Assembly: GCF_000699445.3 (NCBI RefSeq) | Contig: NC_067198.1 | Location: 40,541,691 to 40,605,690, forward strand | DNA length: 64,000 nucleotides | Source: Schistosoma haematobium | Taxonomy: Eukaryota > Platyhelminthes > Trematoda > Strigeidida > Schistosomatidae | Reading direction: 5' to 3' | Shown: one piece after another, positions 44,250 through 56,195 of the stretch | How positions within the stretch are numbered: position 1 is the stretch's first letter | Layout: each line of letters starts with the position of its first letter | The notes under the pieces: model-generated | What the model was told of the DNA's origin: nothing | Databases searched by the model: none | Seen by the model: the letters and a program-made list of their open reading frames with translations, nothing else | Made by a program: the position numbers and the translations under genes

Positions 44250-44391
44250 ATATGTGAATGTATGGTTCTTCTTCGCTGCCATTGAGCATTAATAAACTTG
44301 AGATTATTTATAAAATAAAACAAATTATGTAATACTATTGACTTTCTATCAATATTCTGTATTTTTATTTATGTGAAATAAAATAAATCAG

Positions 44392-44623
44392 ATTCACCTG
44401 GTATTGTTTACTTTAATTATCCCATTGATGTTTAGGGCTATCATTGATTAGTCTCTTGTTGGTATATGTGAATCCTATGTGAACTGCCTCGAGGTTATCT
44501 TAAGTCACAAACTTTATAAGCAAAGATGGATAATGGCTAGCAGTCGAATCAAGGAAGCACATTTCATCCTATTTAGGACCCGTCAGCTAGATGTGCATTC
44601 ATCTCAGAGTTGATATTAACTCC
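44392..44623 (-). mobile_element. HHS-A SINE, left arm of a foldback
   Basis: Antisense unit-boundary sequence, 3' domain, and ribozyme (core CTGACGG, TGAAA; dead), up to 'gagttgatattaactcc'. Confidence 0.8.
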
Positions 44624-44708
44624 AAGTACATCTAGATGACGGGTTCCGAATAAGACGAAACAGGCATTCTGGATTATACTGCTGGCCATCATCCATCTTT
44701 GCTTATAA
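44624..44708 (+). mobile_element. HHS-A SINE, right arm of a foldback
   Basis: Sense ribozyme (atctag-ATGACGG..., mutated) to 'catcatccatctttgctta'. The two ribozyme halves face each other across the junction. Confidence 0.78.
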
Positions 44709-45007
44709 AATAAATTAGGTTCTGAATGTTCTAATAATCAATGTATAATTAGGTATTATATCTGGGAGTTGAGATTTGGATTTGGATTCTATAATACGAT
44801 AAATTACAACCAATAATACTTCAAAGTATACGATCCATGAGCTAAAAAGGGACAGAAAACTTGTGACTGTCACAGTAACTTTGTATACTGGAAAGAAGTC
44901 TAATTTGAAATGTACCAACTTTATATATGATGCAATAAAACATAATCTTTCAATATTTAGTAAAATCGCAATAAATTAAACGCAGTAACAATCAATCATA
45001 GAATAGC

Positions 45008-45531
45008 CTTCAAATGCCCTGGTACGGCCGAGAGTGGGGAGAGTCCGCTCTCCCTCTCGAAATACTCTCACATGGCCACGCATATATAGCCTCTACCAGG
45101 GAAGTCCTACTCACTGCCTTCTCGCATCAGGGGTGTTGTTTACAAAATTGAGAGGACGAAAAGCGAATGTCCGGCGCTTTAACCGGGTTGGTGGACATTG
45201 ACAGTCCACCTAGGGGATTTGGAAAATCCTGATTCCAATCCAATGGTACACATGGGCTCCAGTATCCTGAAGGAAAAAATGGCGTATGAACCTACTGTTG
45301 GTCACTGGCTACCATAGGACTACATCTCCTTACGTTGCTCCACTGCTTTGTGGATCAGACCTTCAGGTCGAAGACTCCGGATGTGGCTCCCTACGAAGGC
45401 CACCTTCTTCGGTTTGGACACCCTGACAGTATCACAGCCCTCACACATATCAAATGAGATCTGTGTGGCGCATATTTATTTGGTGCCTCCTTGTACCAAT
45501 ATCTATGTGTTAAAACAAAATAAAATGAAAA
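45008..45531 (+). mobile_element. SINE-S, full length, with 14-bp TSD
   Basis: The longest copy, with the internal 'ccgggttggtggac' segment intact and an A-rich tail (aaaacaaaataaaatgaaaa). The TSD aatcatagaatagc is perfect (44994-45007, 45532-45545). Confidence 0.9.
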
Positions 45532-46063
45532 AATCATAGAATAGCAATGGTTGTATGGAAAAGAATATCATAAAATTATCGTTATGGAAAAGAAATTTAC
45601 ATTTATGAACAAAATTAGACAACTTAAAATCAGTTTGTCATTAATTTGAACGAGATTTTGTTATGACAAAATGATTTTAACTCTTCATTCACTTGTTTGT
45701 CTAGAGTATCTTTACTGTGAAGCTCGTTAATACTTATATTTATGTGTCAGATGCTGTTATTATTCTAATAACAGTTTTATCAGATGAAATACAATTGAAT
45801 TCAAAGCTTCCGGATGTTAAAATTGTTAAACATCTAATAAACTTGTTGACAGAAGCTACCGAAGATCTTGACATTAATATGGATATCAATTCTAAGATAT
45901 ATATATTAGTCTCATGAAGAGAGAGAATTATCAAACACTAATGTTTCTAATGATTTTACCTATCCAGTTAGTTCTCACATTTTTAATATAGTCGTTATAA
46001 ATACCCGATTTAGAAATATTAAGAATTATTGACATATATAGTTTTTAAACGAATGCTTCAGTT

Positions 46064-46320
46064 TTAGTTACGTTGAATGTTTGATACCCAGGAGTTTGGA
46101 GAGTAATTGATAACAGAATGAGGAATCTTTGGAGATCCTGATTTCTACTAAAACATATATCCACGACTCATCACTTTAAACAATAGATTGTTTCTCACTA
46201 ACAGTTACTTGTTCAGTGTATATGACAGAGGGGTCATTTAAAAAAAATTTCACACTATTGATAATTCGGATTTGAAATTACTACGTATTATAACTTTATA
46301 TTAATTAAACTAAACATTTA
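46064..46320. repeat. Duplicated non-LINE segment, partner of 22.6-23.24 kb
   Basis: Matches the complement of the other copy through 'acccaggagtttggagag' and 'atagattgtttctcac' to 'attcggatttgaaatta', but lacks the RTE-1 insertion found there (empty site near 46,240). Confidence 0.75.
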
Positions 46321-47280
46321 AGGACAGCATTCTTACAGTTGAAGAATATATGGAACTCAAAATAACTGTCTGTCAATCAATATCAATTTCATAATCTTCA
46401 ATACGAACGTCAAGACAGTCAGTCCTATTGTACGGAGCTGAAACTTCGAGAACTACTACAACCATCATCAAGAAGGTACAAGTATTTATAAACAAATTTC
46501 TACACAAGATGCTCAATGTCCATTGATTGGATATTATCAGTAACAGTCAAATGTGGAAGAGAATGTACGAATTTCCAGCTAAAGAGGAGATTAGGAAAAG
46601 ACTTTGCAGGTGAATAGGACATACATTTCAGAAATCACCAAACTAGAATACTAAATTGAAACGGAAAGAGAAAGACCGAAGAATACATTGACTCAGTAAT
46701 TGAAAACAGACATGAAAAGAATGAATAGTAACTGGCAAGTCAGTCAGTCAGTCAGTCAGCTACACCGTAGGACCAGGCACATATATGCATCGGTTCAAGT
46801 TGCCAAACCTCATTAACACAACAACATAAACACCGGATTCATAAAAGTAGTTAATTCAGAGGTGGTAATATATAGAAGAAAGATTGTATATAAGGAATTG
46901 GTACAGGAAGAAAGAATTAGAACGTAGAAAGAAAGATATGAAGCGATTTTAATCTCTTAGTTTAAGGGAAGACAGAGAGTGTATACACAGACGCCATTGT
47001 GATCGATTCTGAGCCGTGTCACCAAGAGTCTCAAACCATTGGTTACGATAGTCACGCGGACCCCAACCAAGTAGTCTACATCTCCCAACATGACTCGGAC
47101 TAGAAGTTAGTGACTTTAACCACTGATGCCACGTTTTGGTTTAACCACCCCTAACTTTCTTCCAACCATCTCGAACACCGGTTAGCATTGTTCGGGCATA
47201 CGTAACTGGCAAGTACCGGATGAAGAATTCCGTTGAATGCCTTATACTCATTCATGAGGGATCATAGGCATAAATAAGTA
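46321..47280 (+). pseudogene. RTE-1 LINE fragment, split by RTE-2
   Basis: RTE-1 coding remnants at 46321-46740 ('KDSILTVEEYMELK' onward) resume at 47202 and end in a short 'ataagtaaat' tail. The 5' truncation is identical to that at 22,615. Confidence 0.83.
46741..47201 (-). mobile_element. RTE-2 LINE 3' end nested in RTE-1, 13-bp TSD
   Basis: Starts with cagtcagtcagtcagtcag (complement of the tail), then the 3' UTR and C-terminal coding complement ('ccaccaagagtctc...aacatgactcgg'). The TSD gtaactggcaagt is perfect (46728-46740, 47202-47214). The UTR differs from the 24-kb copy, indicating another RTE-2 subfamily. Confidence 0.9.
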
Positions 47281-48002
47281 AATTAAACATCTAAACTAAA
47301 AAGATACTACATATTCATCTTTACTTTTTAATAAGAAAAAATATTTTCATGATAATTTTCTTCATCATCAACTTGACAAGACTTTTTACCGTTTGATCAA
47401 GAGACAGACATATAAAATCAAAGAAGTAGAATATACATATATGTCTGTATATCTATCATATATAAATAGATGAATATAAATCTCATTTCTACTGTATACA
47501 AATGGATTCTATGTTTGTTTGAAGAAAAAAAAACCGTTTCAGTTTCAATTTTTCAATTTTCTGTTCTGTCAATTTCATTCATTATTAACCCATAGTAACT
47601 GGATGATAATCGTTTAAGCCTATGAACATACATGTATAATACACTGACTATTTTCATAATCATGATAATAATACAAAGTAGTTCAATCCAATTTACATTA
47701 TCAATATAACAATTAAAGCATATTCAATACAATTTTAATAAGAAGAATTATGTTTATTTATTTGTTTGTTTGTTTAAAAAGAAATCCACTTCTATACTAC
47801 ATTGATTAAAACAATCAAAATTGTAACTATGCTATGAATTATATAAGTGTGATTGAAGAAGACATCCAAATTAAACACTGAATATATGTACATATATATA
47901 TATATATATATACTACTAAGAATCATAATGTATGGAGCAACAACAGGTTCTAAGAAAGGAAAAAGTAAGTCATATCTTATGAACATATTATTTTTATTAT
48001 TA
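47281..48002. other. AT-rich; short (AT)n at 47,895-47,912
   Basis: No gene was recognised. Confidence 0.5.
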
Positions 48003-48274
48003 TTTCAATAGTTGAAATCATGAATCATTTGAAGCTAGATCACTATGGAAAACCTGCAAGCACTAGACATCCGTTTTGTTCTAGTAATGGACTCCTCAGC
48101 AGTGAGCATCCACAATCCCGCCCCCGCGAGATTCAAACCCAGGACTTATCAGTCTGGTGCACAAGCGCTTAACCATTAAACAACTGAGTTAACCGACATT
48201 CAACGGTATTAATGTTTAATTTCAACCAATCTATGAAGTTACTCCACCGTCCACCATTGTCTTCAGTGAGCTGA
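48003..48274 (-). mobile_element. HHS-B SINE, near complete
   Basis: Antisense copy from terminus to 'ccattgtcttcagtgagc'. The ribozyme core is intact (CTGAGGAG) but CGAAA reads CAAAA, so it is probably inactive. Confidence 0.84.
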
Positions 48275-49509
48275 TTAGATTTATAGAGAAATGAATTAAT
48301 GATGATCACTGAAAACCAAGAAGCCGTTGATAATTGTTCCGTTATAATATATGACTTCCCTTTGGTTCATATTCATAACTCCATTATAATGAGGGGGGGT
48401 CAGTCGAATGTTTGACATTTGGATCATTGACGTAGTATCAAATAGTACATTAGTACATTAATTTACCTTGAATGAATTTATGATATTACTAAACTACTTA
48501 TCATTACTTGTGCTGGATAACTGTCTTATATGTGACATGACTGAACTCTACTGGTCTCTGTTTAAAGATGTTTTTATTATAAGTTTGGATTGAATAATTT
48601 ACCTTAAAATATTAAATATATGAATTCATGATATTGAATAAAATAAATTAACCTACATTTATACATTTAAGATGATAGACTGAATGATCGTATCATTGGT
48701 GAAATTTGTAAGCAAGTGTCATGTGTCTTGCATTACATTTTATTGGGGATGTTAGATCCATAGAACTGACTTGGTAAATACCTTATTTTTGTAATTTTAT
48801 TTTAAGAATTTGAATTTCTTGTTTTCGCGCCAGAAGCGCTCATTTTCACATTCATGTAGTATTTCCCACTTGGGAAGATCTTAAACACTATTGGTTTGTT
48901 GTATCATATAGTATGCCATGTTGTAACATTTTCCAAGGACAATTTTATTCTGTATATATACGTTTGATTTGTACCTGTTGTTATTGCTCATGTTTCTGGG
49001 TGTTTGCGAAATATATTTCCCCAATTCAAAATTGGACTATTTTCTCTAGTTAGCAGGGCTGGGACGCGTCAGAATAACTAGTTTTCTGTCATTGTGTCAC
49101 AGAATCTTCATTCCCTCCTCAAATTAGATGAATTGGTAATCGCTTCAAACATAGCATAATTATATACACAATTCATTCATGACCGTTATGTTCTCATACA
49201 AAAGAGAATATATGAAGACAGACAATAGTATATTTCAATTTATATTCATCTGTAGCCACATTAAGAATGATAAAACATATTGAGACTTAAATTTAGTTCA
49301 TAGCAAAAATTTAAAAAAATCTTAAAACTCGAGAGAATTTACTAATTAATATAAGTTTCAATGGTCTCATTTAGATAAATGAATAAAGTTCGAAGTGAAT
49401 TAATCACAGCCAGTCATAGTGTCTAACTCCCATTGAACAATGGGTAGACTAACAGGATCGATTTCACTGTATGAGATCAAAGTAAACCTTTTTATGACAA
49501 TAATTAAAC
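48275..49509. other. No gene; GC-richer patch at 48.83-49.08 kb
   Basis: The patch contains 'ttttcgcgccagaagcgc', a TATA-like tgtatatatacg and 'gcagggctgggacgcg'. It could be a decayed LTR, but no ends or TSD were found. Confidence 0.3.
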
Positions 49510-49735
49510 GGCTCAGTGGTCTAGAAGTTAACCGTTCGCGTGCGAGACTGAGGGCCCTAAGTTTGAATCTCTCGAGCGGCATCGTGGATGCACATTGCTG
49601 AGGAGTCCCACAATAGGACGAAACGGCTGTTCAGTGCTGCCAGGTTTGCAATAGTGGTTTAACACCAGTCGGTTCATGATCTCAATCGAAAACATAATGA
49701 ACTCCACAACCCTATACTGATAATAATTAAACTTG
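49510..49735 (+). mobile_element. HHS-B SINE with near-intact hammerhead
   Basis: A box ggctcagtgg, B-box-like taagtttgaatctc, ribozyme at 49593-49636, and a 3' end of the 'cggttcatgatct' subfamily that runs on into 'actccacaaccctatactga' of the next unit. Confidence 0.84.
49593..49636 (+). ncRNA. Hammerhead ribozyme motif (HHS-B)
   Basis: Stem I cattg/cagtg with one wobble; core CTGAGGAG; stem II gtccc...aggac; CGAAA; cleavage triplet GTT, which the GUH rule tolerates. A plausible active candidate. Confidence 0.75.
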
Positions 49736-49964
49736 TACAGTAACACAAACGAGAATTTAATATAACTTTTGAACTTTAAGTAAACTGTGACCTGTATTTA
49801 AACTTATTATAACTGTGCATTATTTCTGTTATTATATTTGCTTAATCTAAAATGTTTATCGATTGTAACATCGCTATAGGAAACACGTAAAATTTTGAGC
49901 TGTATGAAATAGATACATTTTGTTGTTGTTAAATAAATCAAAGTGCATGATATTCGCTGATTAA

Positions 49965-50125
49965 AATTATGGCTCAACTGAAGCTAGACCACCATGGAAA
50001 ACCTGGAAGCCTTGGACGGCCATTTTGTTCTAGTATGGGACTCCTCAACGGTGTGCATCCACGATCCCGCACCCAACGAGCTTCGAACCCAGGACCTATC
50101 AGTCTCGCGCCAGGCGCTTAACCAA
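49965..50125 (-). mobile_element. HHS-B SINE, truncated
   Basis: Antisense terminus through a dead ribozyme (TTGAGGAG, CAAAA) and B box to 'caggcgcttaacc'. The A box is missing. Confidence 0.8.
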
Positions 50126-50239
50126 AAAAACCCTTCGGATATATGATATTCCTTATGACATATCGTATTACCTATTCAAAAAGGTTACATCATATATTTC
50201 GTCCAAGATATATATAATGATGAAAGCCAGTTTTTAATT

Positions 50240-50553
50240 CCAATAGTTATCATTAAGAGCTTATTCATATCACTCAAAAGTATCTGTTTGTTAATGAAAA
50301 AAACTTCGTGAGTTAGTTGAAGTTAGACATTAGCACTGTTGGATGCCGGCCAGCTCAGTGGTCTAGAGGTTAAGCGTTCACGCTCAAGACCAATAGATCC
50401 TGGGTTCGAATCTAGTTGGGCGGAATCGTCGATATGCACTTCTGAAAATTCTTAACCAAGATGAAATGGCCGTCCAACGCTTCCAGATTTTCCTTGATGG
50501 TCTAGCTTATATTGACTCCAATAGTTATCATTAAGAGTGTATTTATATCACTC
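50240..50553 (+). mobile_element. HHS-B SINE between 36-bp direct repeats
   Basis: The SINE is about 50307-50517: A box cagctcagtgg, B box gggttcgaatct, ribozyme destroyed (TTGAAAATTC). The flanks 50240-50275 and 50518-50553 are near-identical over 36 bp. The right repeat touches the SINE end exactly; the left is separated by about 31 bp. Confidence 0.75.
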
Positions 50554-51431
50554 TTATTTATTTGATTGCTATTAGAAACAAATATGACTTTATTTATTGT
50601 CATTCATTATAATAGACATAATGGATTCATGTTGTTGAGAAAAAACCACCGCATCTATTGTAAAATTGTAGTTTGTATGTCAGGCATTTGCAAAATTACA
50701 TAATACATTAAAAAGAAATATCATGATAATTCATTATGGGAATATAAAAATGGCTAATGGTTTATAAGAATATTGGTTTATATTGAAAATAATATGTACA
50801 CATTATTGTTATATTGACATACTGTATGTCATAGCTATAAACAATGTTAATAATTGAATTCTACCTAAAAAACAGTTTTACTATAAAATGAATAAAATCT
50901 ATTTAGTAAATACTGAAATTTCGGTGATGTACGCTGTTTTTGTGGCCTTAAATCTGAATCCAATTAGATGGTACGAATGATTGTTACTGATAATATACAT
51001 ATAATCGATCCTCGTCTATAATCACCGACTTAATGCGCGTTGGTGAATAACGGAATGAAATAAGTCAAATACAAGAATGGATGTTTGAATACCTATATTT
51101 TGTAAAACCATTGATCTGAACAGACAATCAGAGGGACGAAGCGAATAGAAGAGAGTGAAACGAAATGATACACAGTGAAGAAGGCATGTAAACCAATTCG
51201 ATTTAATCAAAGGTTAGTCAATATTTATAGTCACACAAAAAGACGTTGCAGACATATGATGAGTAAGATAAGAAATACACACATATGAGCCTACATAAAA
51301 CCAGTCAAGGTTGACAAGGTTGACATGGTCAAAATCTAGCTTGATTAGAATAGATAAACTGACTTTACTGGAAGCTAGAATAAGCTGCGTGAAATTGCAT
51401 AACACTACACTATTATATCCAAAGAATAATA

Positions 51432-51432
<1 letters not shown>
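50554..51432. other. AT-rich DNA, nothing recognised
   Basis: No feature was recognised. Frames of about 60 codons near 51.1 kb resemble nothing. Confidence 0.45.

Positions 51433-51481
<49 letters not shown>
51433..51481. repeat. (TA)n microsatellite
   Basis: About 24 uninterrupted units. Confidence 0.95.
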
Positions 51482-51484
<3 letters not shown>

Positions 51485-51979
51485 TGAAATTGTACTTTCT
51501 AAGTCATGAAATTATTAATGTTAATGACATTTGGGGTATAGTATCTCATTTACTCATTAGAACTGTTCTTAAAAAGGTTTACCTCATCGTGTAAGAAATG
51601 TATTGAGAATAAAGTGAAAAATGTTTACTTAAACCATAATAAAAATACTGACTTGATGGGGATTATGGATTTATTAATGATTATACAAAGACAATTCCTG
51701 ATGATTAATTCACTATATACTTGCATTATTTCAGTCTTCTTCATATATATGCATGAGTAAGGAGGCAGACTAGAAGTGACTGACAGCCACTTGTAAACTG
51801 CTAACTTATCAAAGCGGCTAATAATCTGTGACTGAAGCTAGGAGAAAATGTAACTTGTAATTTATCTGCTTAGCGATGTGTTATGCTATGAGTTACAGAG
51901 TATTAATTAGGATAAGGCTAATTTTCTTTTATATCACACTAAATGATAGATAGAATAAATTATTGACAAATCTGTAATA
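51482..51979. other. AT-rich DNA, nothing recognised
   Basis: No feature was recognised. Confidence 0.5.
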
Positions 51980-52120
51980 ATTGTAATAGTTGAGATCATG
52001 AGTCAATTGAAGTTAGATCTCCATGGAAAGCTTAGGAAAACTAGACGGCCGTTTCGTCCTATTGTGGGACTCCTCAGCGATGTGCATCTACGATCCCTTC
52101 TCGCGAGATTTGAATCTGTA
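51980..52120 (-). mobile_element. HHS-B SINE, 3' half
   Basis: Antisense terminus and ribozyme. The core is complete (CTGAGGAG, CGAAA, GTC) but stem I is mismatched (acatcg against tagttt). It stops at the B box complement. Confidence 0.8.
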
Positions 52121-52956
52121 ATAGTGAACTAACTCAAAAGTTTGATTAAAGATAAAATATGTAATCTATATTGAAAAATGTAAACACATATGTAATGAAT
52201 CTGTCAAAGCAATGGTATTTGAAGAACATTGAATTTTTGTTGAAAAATCGTTTGGGAAAATCATATTCACATTACAATAGTATGCTGCTAACCAAATGAA
52301 AATTTTATTGTAAATGAAATCAGATAACTGGAATTCATATTTTATGATCAGTTAGAGTTAACGAGATCACATATTGAACAGTTACATAAGAACCAATTCT
52401 ATGCCAATCGTTTCAAACGAATTCATGGAAAAGTTTGACAAAGAACTATTCAGAATTCTAGAAACATGAGTTTTAATTAAATATAAATAATTTATAGAAA
52501 TTAGTCACAGATTCGTTCCAGTCAACCTTTGCTTTTTGCACCAAGGTTTTAAAAGTGATCGATAACCGACACTCACTTCTTTTTACTGCGAAAAGCGATA
52601 AGCTTTGAAAGTTCTACAGTACCTTAATAGAAAACCTTCCACTTTAAACTGTAATAATACGTGTCCAGCTTATTGGCAATCAGTATACTTATACCATAAC
52701 CCACAGTCAGTACTTATTATCAATAATTTTGTTTTTAAAATCAATGAACACGTATTCTATGGGAAGAGAAAAGTTACACTGATAATATCAACTATTTAAC
52801 TAATTTATTTCATTTTGCCGAACTTCTACTTGTCTACGAACTTATCTACGTCTACTTCAATGTATTGAACATTAAATAGACGTGACATCTGAATTGGTCA
52901 AATTTGAGATCTTTAATTAAAATATCTGTAAAATTAATTTATCATTACTTATCAGT
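52121..52956. other. AT-rich DNA, nothing recognised
   Basis: A 64-codon frame at 52,605 has no recognisable motif. Confidence 0.5.
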
Positions 52957-53160
52957 ATTGGGTTGTGAAGATTATTAAGTTTTGATTGAAATCGTGAACC
53001 GATTAATGTTAAACCAACGTTGAAAAGCTGGGAACACTGGACGGCTGTTTCATCCTATGGTGGGATTCCAAAGCAGTGCGCATCCTTGATGCCGCTCGTG
53101 AGATTCCAACCCAAGGCCTTCGGTCTCAGTCTAACATCAATCGGTTCATGAGCTCTATCA
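52957..53160. mobile_element. HHS-B SINE foldback
   Basis: Antisense 52957-53130 (terminus, decayed ribozyme, B box complement) then sense terminus 'ctaacatcaatcggttcatg' at 53131-53160. Because the same terminus occurs at both ends in opposite orientation, the insertion is a palindrome with a long loop. Confidence 0.75.
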
Positions 53161-53324
53161 TTACTTGTTGAATTAATAAACAAATGATATTGTGTTTTTC
53201 AAACCACGAAAATACAAGAAATAAGTTAAGTAGATAATGAATTATTTGCGTTGATTAACTAAATAACTCATCAAGCTATTATCATTTTATGCAGGAATAG
53301 GAACACAGTTTCAAATACTTCCTT

Positions 53325-53875
53325 CCTTGTGTCTGTTACTCCTCATGAAGTAGCATAGGCCAAAACCAGCACTCTCCATCCAACCCTGTCCTGAGCAATC
53401 CTTCCCTGTTATTTCCAGTTGCTATTCATCCTTTTCATGTCTGTTTTCAATTACCAAGTCAATGTGTTCTTCGGCCTTGCGCTTTTCATTCCACTTCAGT
53501 ATTAAAAGTTAGTGCTTTTTTCGTGATGTGGTTTGGTGATTTCTTCAATGTATGTTCTATCCAATTCCAACGTCCTCTCCTAATTTCCTCTTCAATTGGA
53601 AGTTGATTTGTCCTCTCCCACAGAAGGCTATTGTTGATGTCATCCAGTTAATGCACATTGAGTATCTTGTATAAACAATTGTTTATAAATACTTGTACAT
53701 TTCTGATTATCGTTGTGGTAGTTCTCGAAGGTTCAGCCAATGAATGTTGAGTATCTTGTGTAGACAGTTATTTATAAATACTTGTACCATTTTGATTATG
53801 GTTATAGTAGTTCTCTACGTTTTAGCTTCGTACAGTCGAACTATCTTAAAGTTCGTATTGAAGATTCTGACACAG
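53325..53875 (-). pseudogene. RTE-1 LINE C-terminal fragment with internal duplication
   Basis: Complement of the RTE-1 C terminus. The block 'gagtatcttgt...acttgtac...agttctc' occurs twice in tandem (about 53,640-53,730 and 53,740-53,825), duplicating roughly 90 nt of the 'VQVFINNCLRKILNIH' region. Confidence 0.82.
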
Positions 53876-54149
53876 TTACAAATAGATTTTTAAATAATCA
53901 TTGATCAGTTATGATTATTTATCTCAATTTTAGTATTAATCTACTACACAATAAAAAAAAATAGATCACTTTGTCAAAGTTTTTTCCGAATCAACGATCT
54001 CTGAAAACTAGTTTAACAAATTTATATTTATCAATAGGAATTGCGCCTAATTAATAATCTGTTAATATTAAAATTTGTTAAATAAATACCATCTAATGCT
54101 TCCTGATAACTTTGATGTTTGTTTTGCCCTTAAACTTCTAACATCACTG

Positions 54150-54311
<162 letters not shown>

Positions 54312-54581
54312 GAGAGTGAGAGTATTGTAAGGATTTGAAATTACTTTGCATATAAATAAATTTTTCGGTATTTGACCTCAATCTATGATTATTAACATTA
54401 AATAAAAGTTAAATGGACAACAAGTTAATTTAAACTAGTGCATAAATCACTTTTCCGGTTTCATTTCCTAAATTGATTTTATTTACAGAATATAAAAGTG
54501 GTAACCTTTAATTAATGTTTTTTAATTGATATAGAAAATTGATAAATAAATGAAGAAAGAGAATAGTGGAATCATTACTTA

Positions 54582-54775
54582 CTTAATTACGTCTGTTACT
54601 CCCAATGGAGCATAGGCCGTTGACCAGCATTCTTCAACCCATTTTATCCTAAGCTTTCTTTTCTAGTTCTATCCAATTGCTATTCATTCTTCTTATGCCT
54701 GTTACGATTTATAAGCGTAATGTGTTCTTCGATTTTCTTCTTCTTCTCCTTTGTTTTTGAGGATAAAATTTTCAA
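54582..54775 (-). pseudogene. RTE-1 LINE 3' fragment, second subfamily
   Basis: Complement of the 3' end ('acttaattacgtctgttact', 'tctagttctatccaattgct') with wording like the copies at 34.6 and 63.2 kb. Confidence 0.72.
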
Positions 54776-54904
54776 CGGTATTCTATTTCCATTAAACTAA
54801 TAGAATGAAAATTTTAACTAAGTAGATATATCATCAATAAGAATGTTTAGATTAATGGTGAGATTAAATTGCACAGTGTGAATTCCTTCTTTAATAGTAT
54901 GTTA

Positions 54905-55145
54905 ATGGTGTATGCTACTTATATCTGTCGATATAAGTAGTATGTGACACTAACCAGATGTGAAATGTCTATCAAAAGCAGGTTGAGAATATTGAATTAA
55001 AGAAAACAAAAAGAGAAACATAAAAGAATTGTAAATTAGGGAGAATCATGAAGGATGGAAGATTTGCAAGTGAATTATTTAATGTACAGTTTTCAAATTT
55101 TTACATTAACCGAAAAATAGGATCTCCCCACTTTATAATCACATA
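54905..55145 (+). mobile_element. LTR-1 fragment
   Basis: 5' part 'tggtgtatgctacttatatc...gatataagtagtatgtgac' well kept, then diverged to 'ggatctccccactttataat'. No TSD. Confidence 0.65.
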
Positions 55146-55207
55146 TCATTTCATCGAGATGTGACACAATATATGGTAATAGTATCTTCTAATAAGACTA
55201 ATAAAGT

Positions 55208-55479
55208 ATCAGGAGGGGTTTTGTGGAGATCTTAGTAATCTCGATAGTTGAGATCATGAGTCAATTGGAGCTAGATCACCATGGAAAACCTGCAAGCGCT
55301 GGACGGCCATTTCGTCCCAGTATGGGACTCCTCAGCAGTGCACATACACGGTACCCCCCCAAGAGATTCAAACTCAGGACTCATCAGTCTGTTGCGCGGG
55401 CGCTTAATCATTAAACCACTGAGTTGGTCGACATCGAACGGTGTTAATGACTAATTTCAACCAATCCACGAAGTTGCGC
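55208..55479 (-). mobile_element. HHS-B SINE, left arm of a foldback
   Basis: Antisense near-complete unit including terminus, intact-core ribozyme, B and A box complements and 'ccaatccacgaagttgcgca'. Confidence 0.86.
55296..55341 (-). ncRNA. Hammerhead ribozyme motif (HHS-B)
   Basis: Minus strand: gcactg-CTGAGGAG, a perfect 5-bp stem II (gtccc/gggac), CGAAA, atggcc, GTC, cagcgc. All core bases are present, with one A-C mismatch in stem I. Likely able to fold. Confidence 0.8.
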
Positions 55480-55635
55480 ACGATGCCGAAGGTCCTGAGT
55501 TAGAATCCTGAAATTGAGATCGTGGATGCGCACTGTTGAGGAGCCCCACAATAGGACGAAATTGTCGTCTAGTCCTTTCAGATTTTCCATGGTGGTCTAG
55601 CTTCAACTGACTCATGAACTCAACTATTAAATGAA
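55480..55635 (+). mobile_element. HHS-B SINE, right arm of a foldback
   Basis: Sense B box region (cctgagttagaatcc), ribozyme (TTGAGGAG, dead) and terminus 'gactcatgaactcaacta'. Confidence 0.82.
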
Positions 55636-56195
55636 TAATAATTGTGAACAGTTGTTAGAGGAGAATAACAACTGATTACGGCTTGGAATTGCAAAACAAT
55701 AATTAAAAACAAAAAACAGGACTAAAACATACTGTAGAAGGAAATTAGGACGAAGGGACAATGTGAGTTTGGATGTATCAGTTTCGCACTCAGATTTCGA
55801 GCTTAGATTGGTGGATCACCAACGCCTCAGCAGTGCGTAAGTTTTTGATTCGACCTTCCTTCGATCCAGTTCATTTGGTTGTGTAGATTATTTTGAAAGA
55901 AAGCTGTTTTGTAGTGATTTATCTAGAGTTGATTATATTCTCGTGTATTGAACCTATAATTGTTTTGTATTCTCCTTTTGAAAGCCATGTGGGGTAGTGT
56001 TCTGAGATGTGTTTAGAAAGCGAAAATTTTTTTCTTCCTTATATACTTCTCGAATCCCCTGATTGTTACGCAACCACATCTAATATTTGGAGTCTCAAAT
56101 CACCATATAATACAATCTTTTCTATCTTTCTATAGACATATATTTACCATACAACTATAAATACGAATGTACAACTTAAGTAAATGATTTTATCA
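55636..56195. other. Nothing recognised
   Basis: Slightly GC-richer at 55.78-55.88 kb; no feature could be assigned. Confidence 0.45.
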
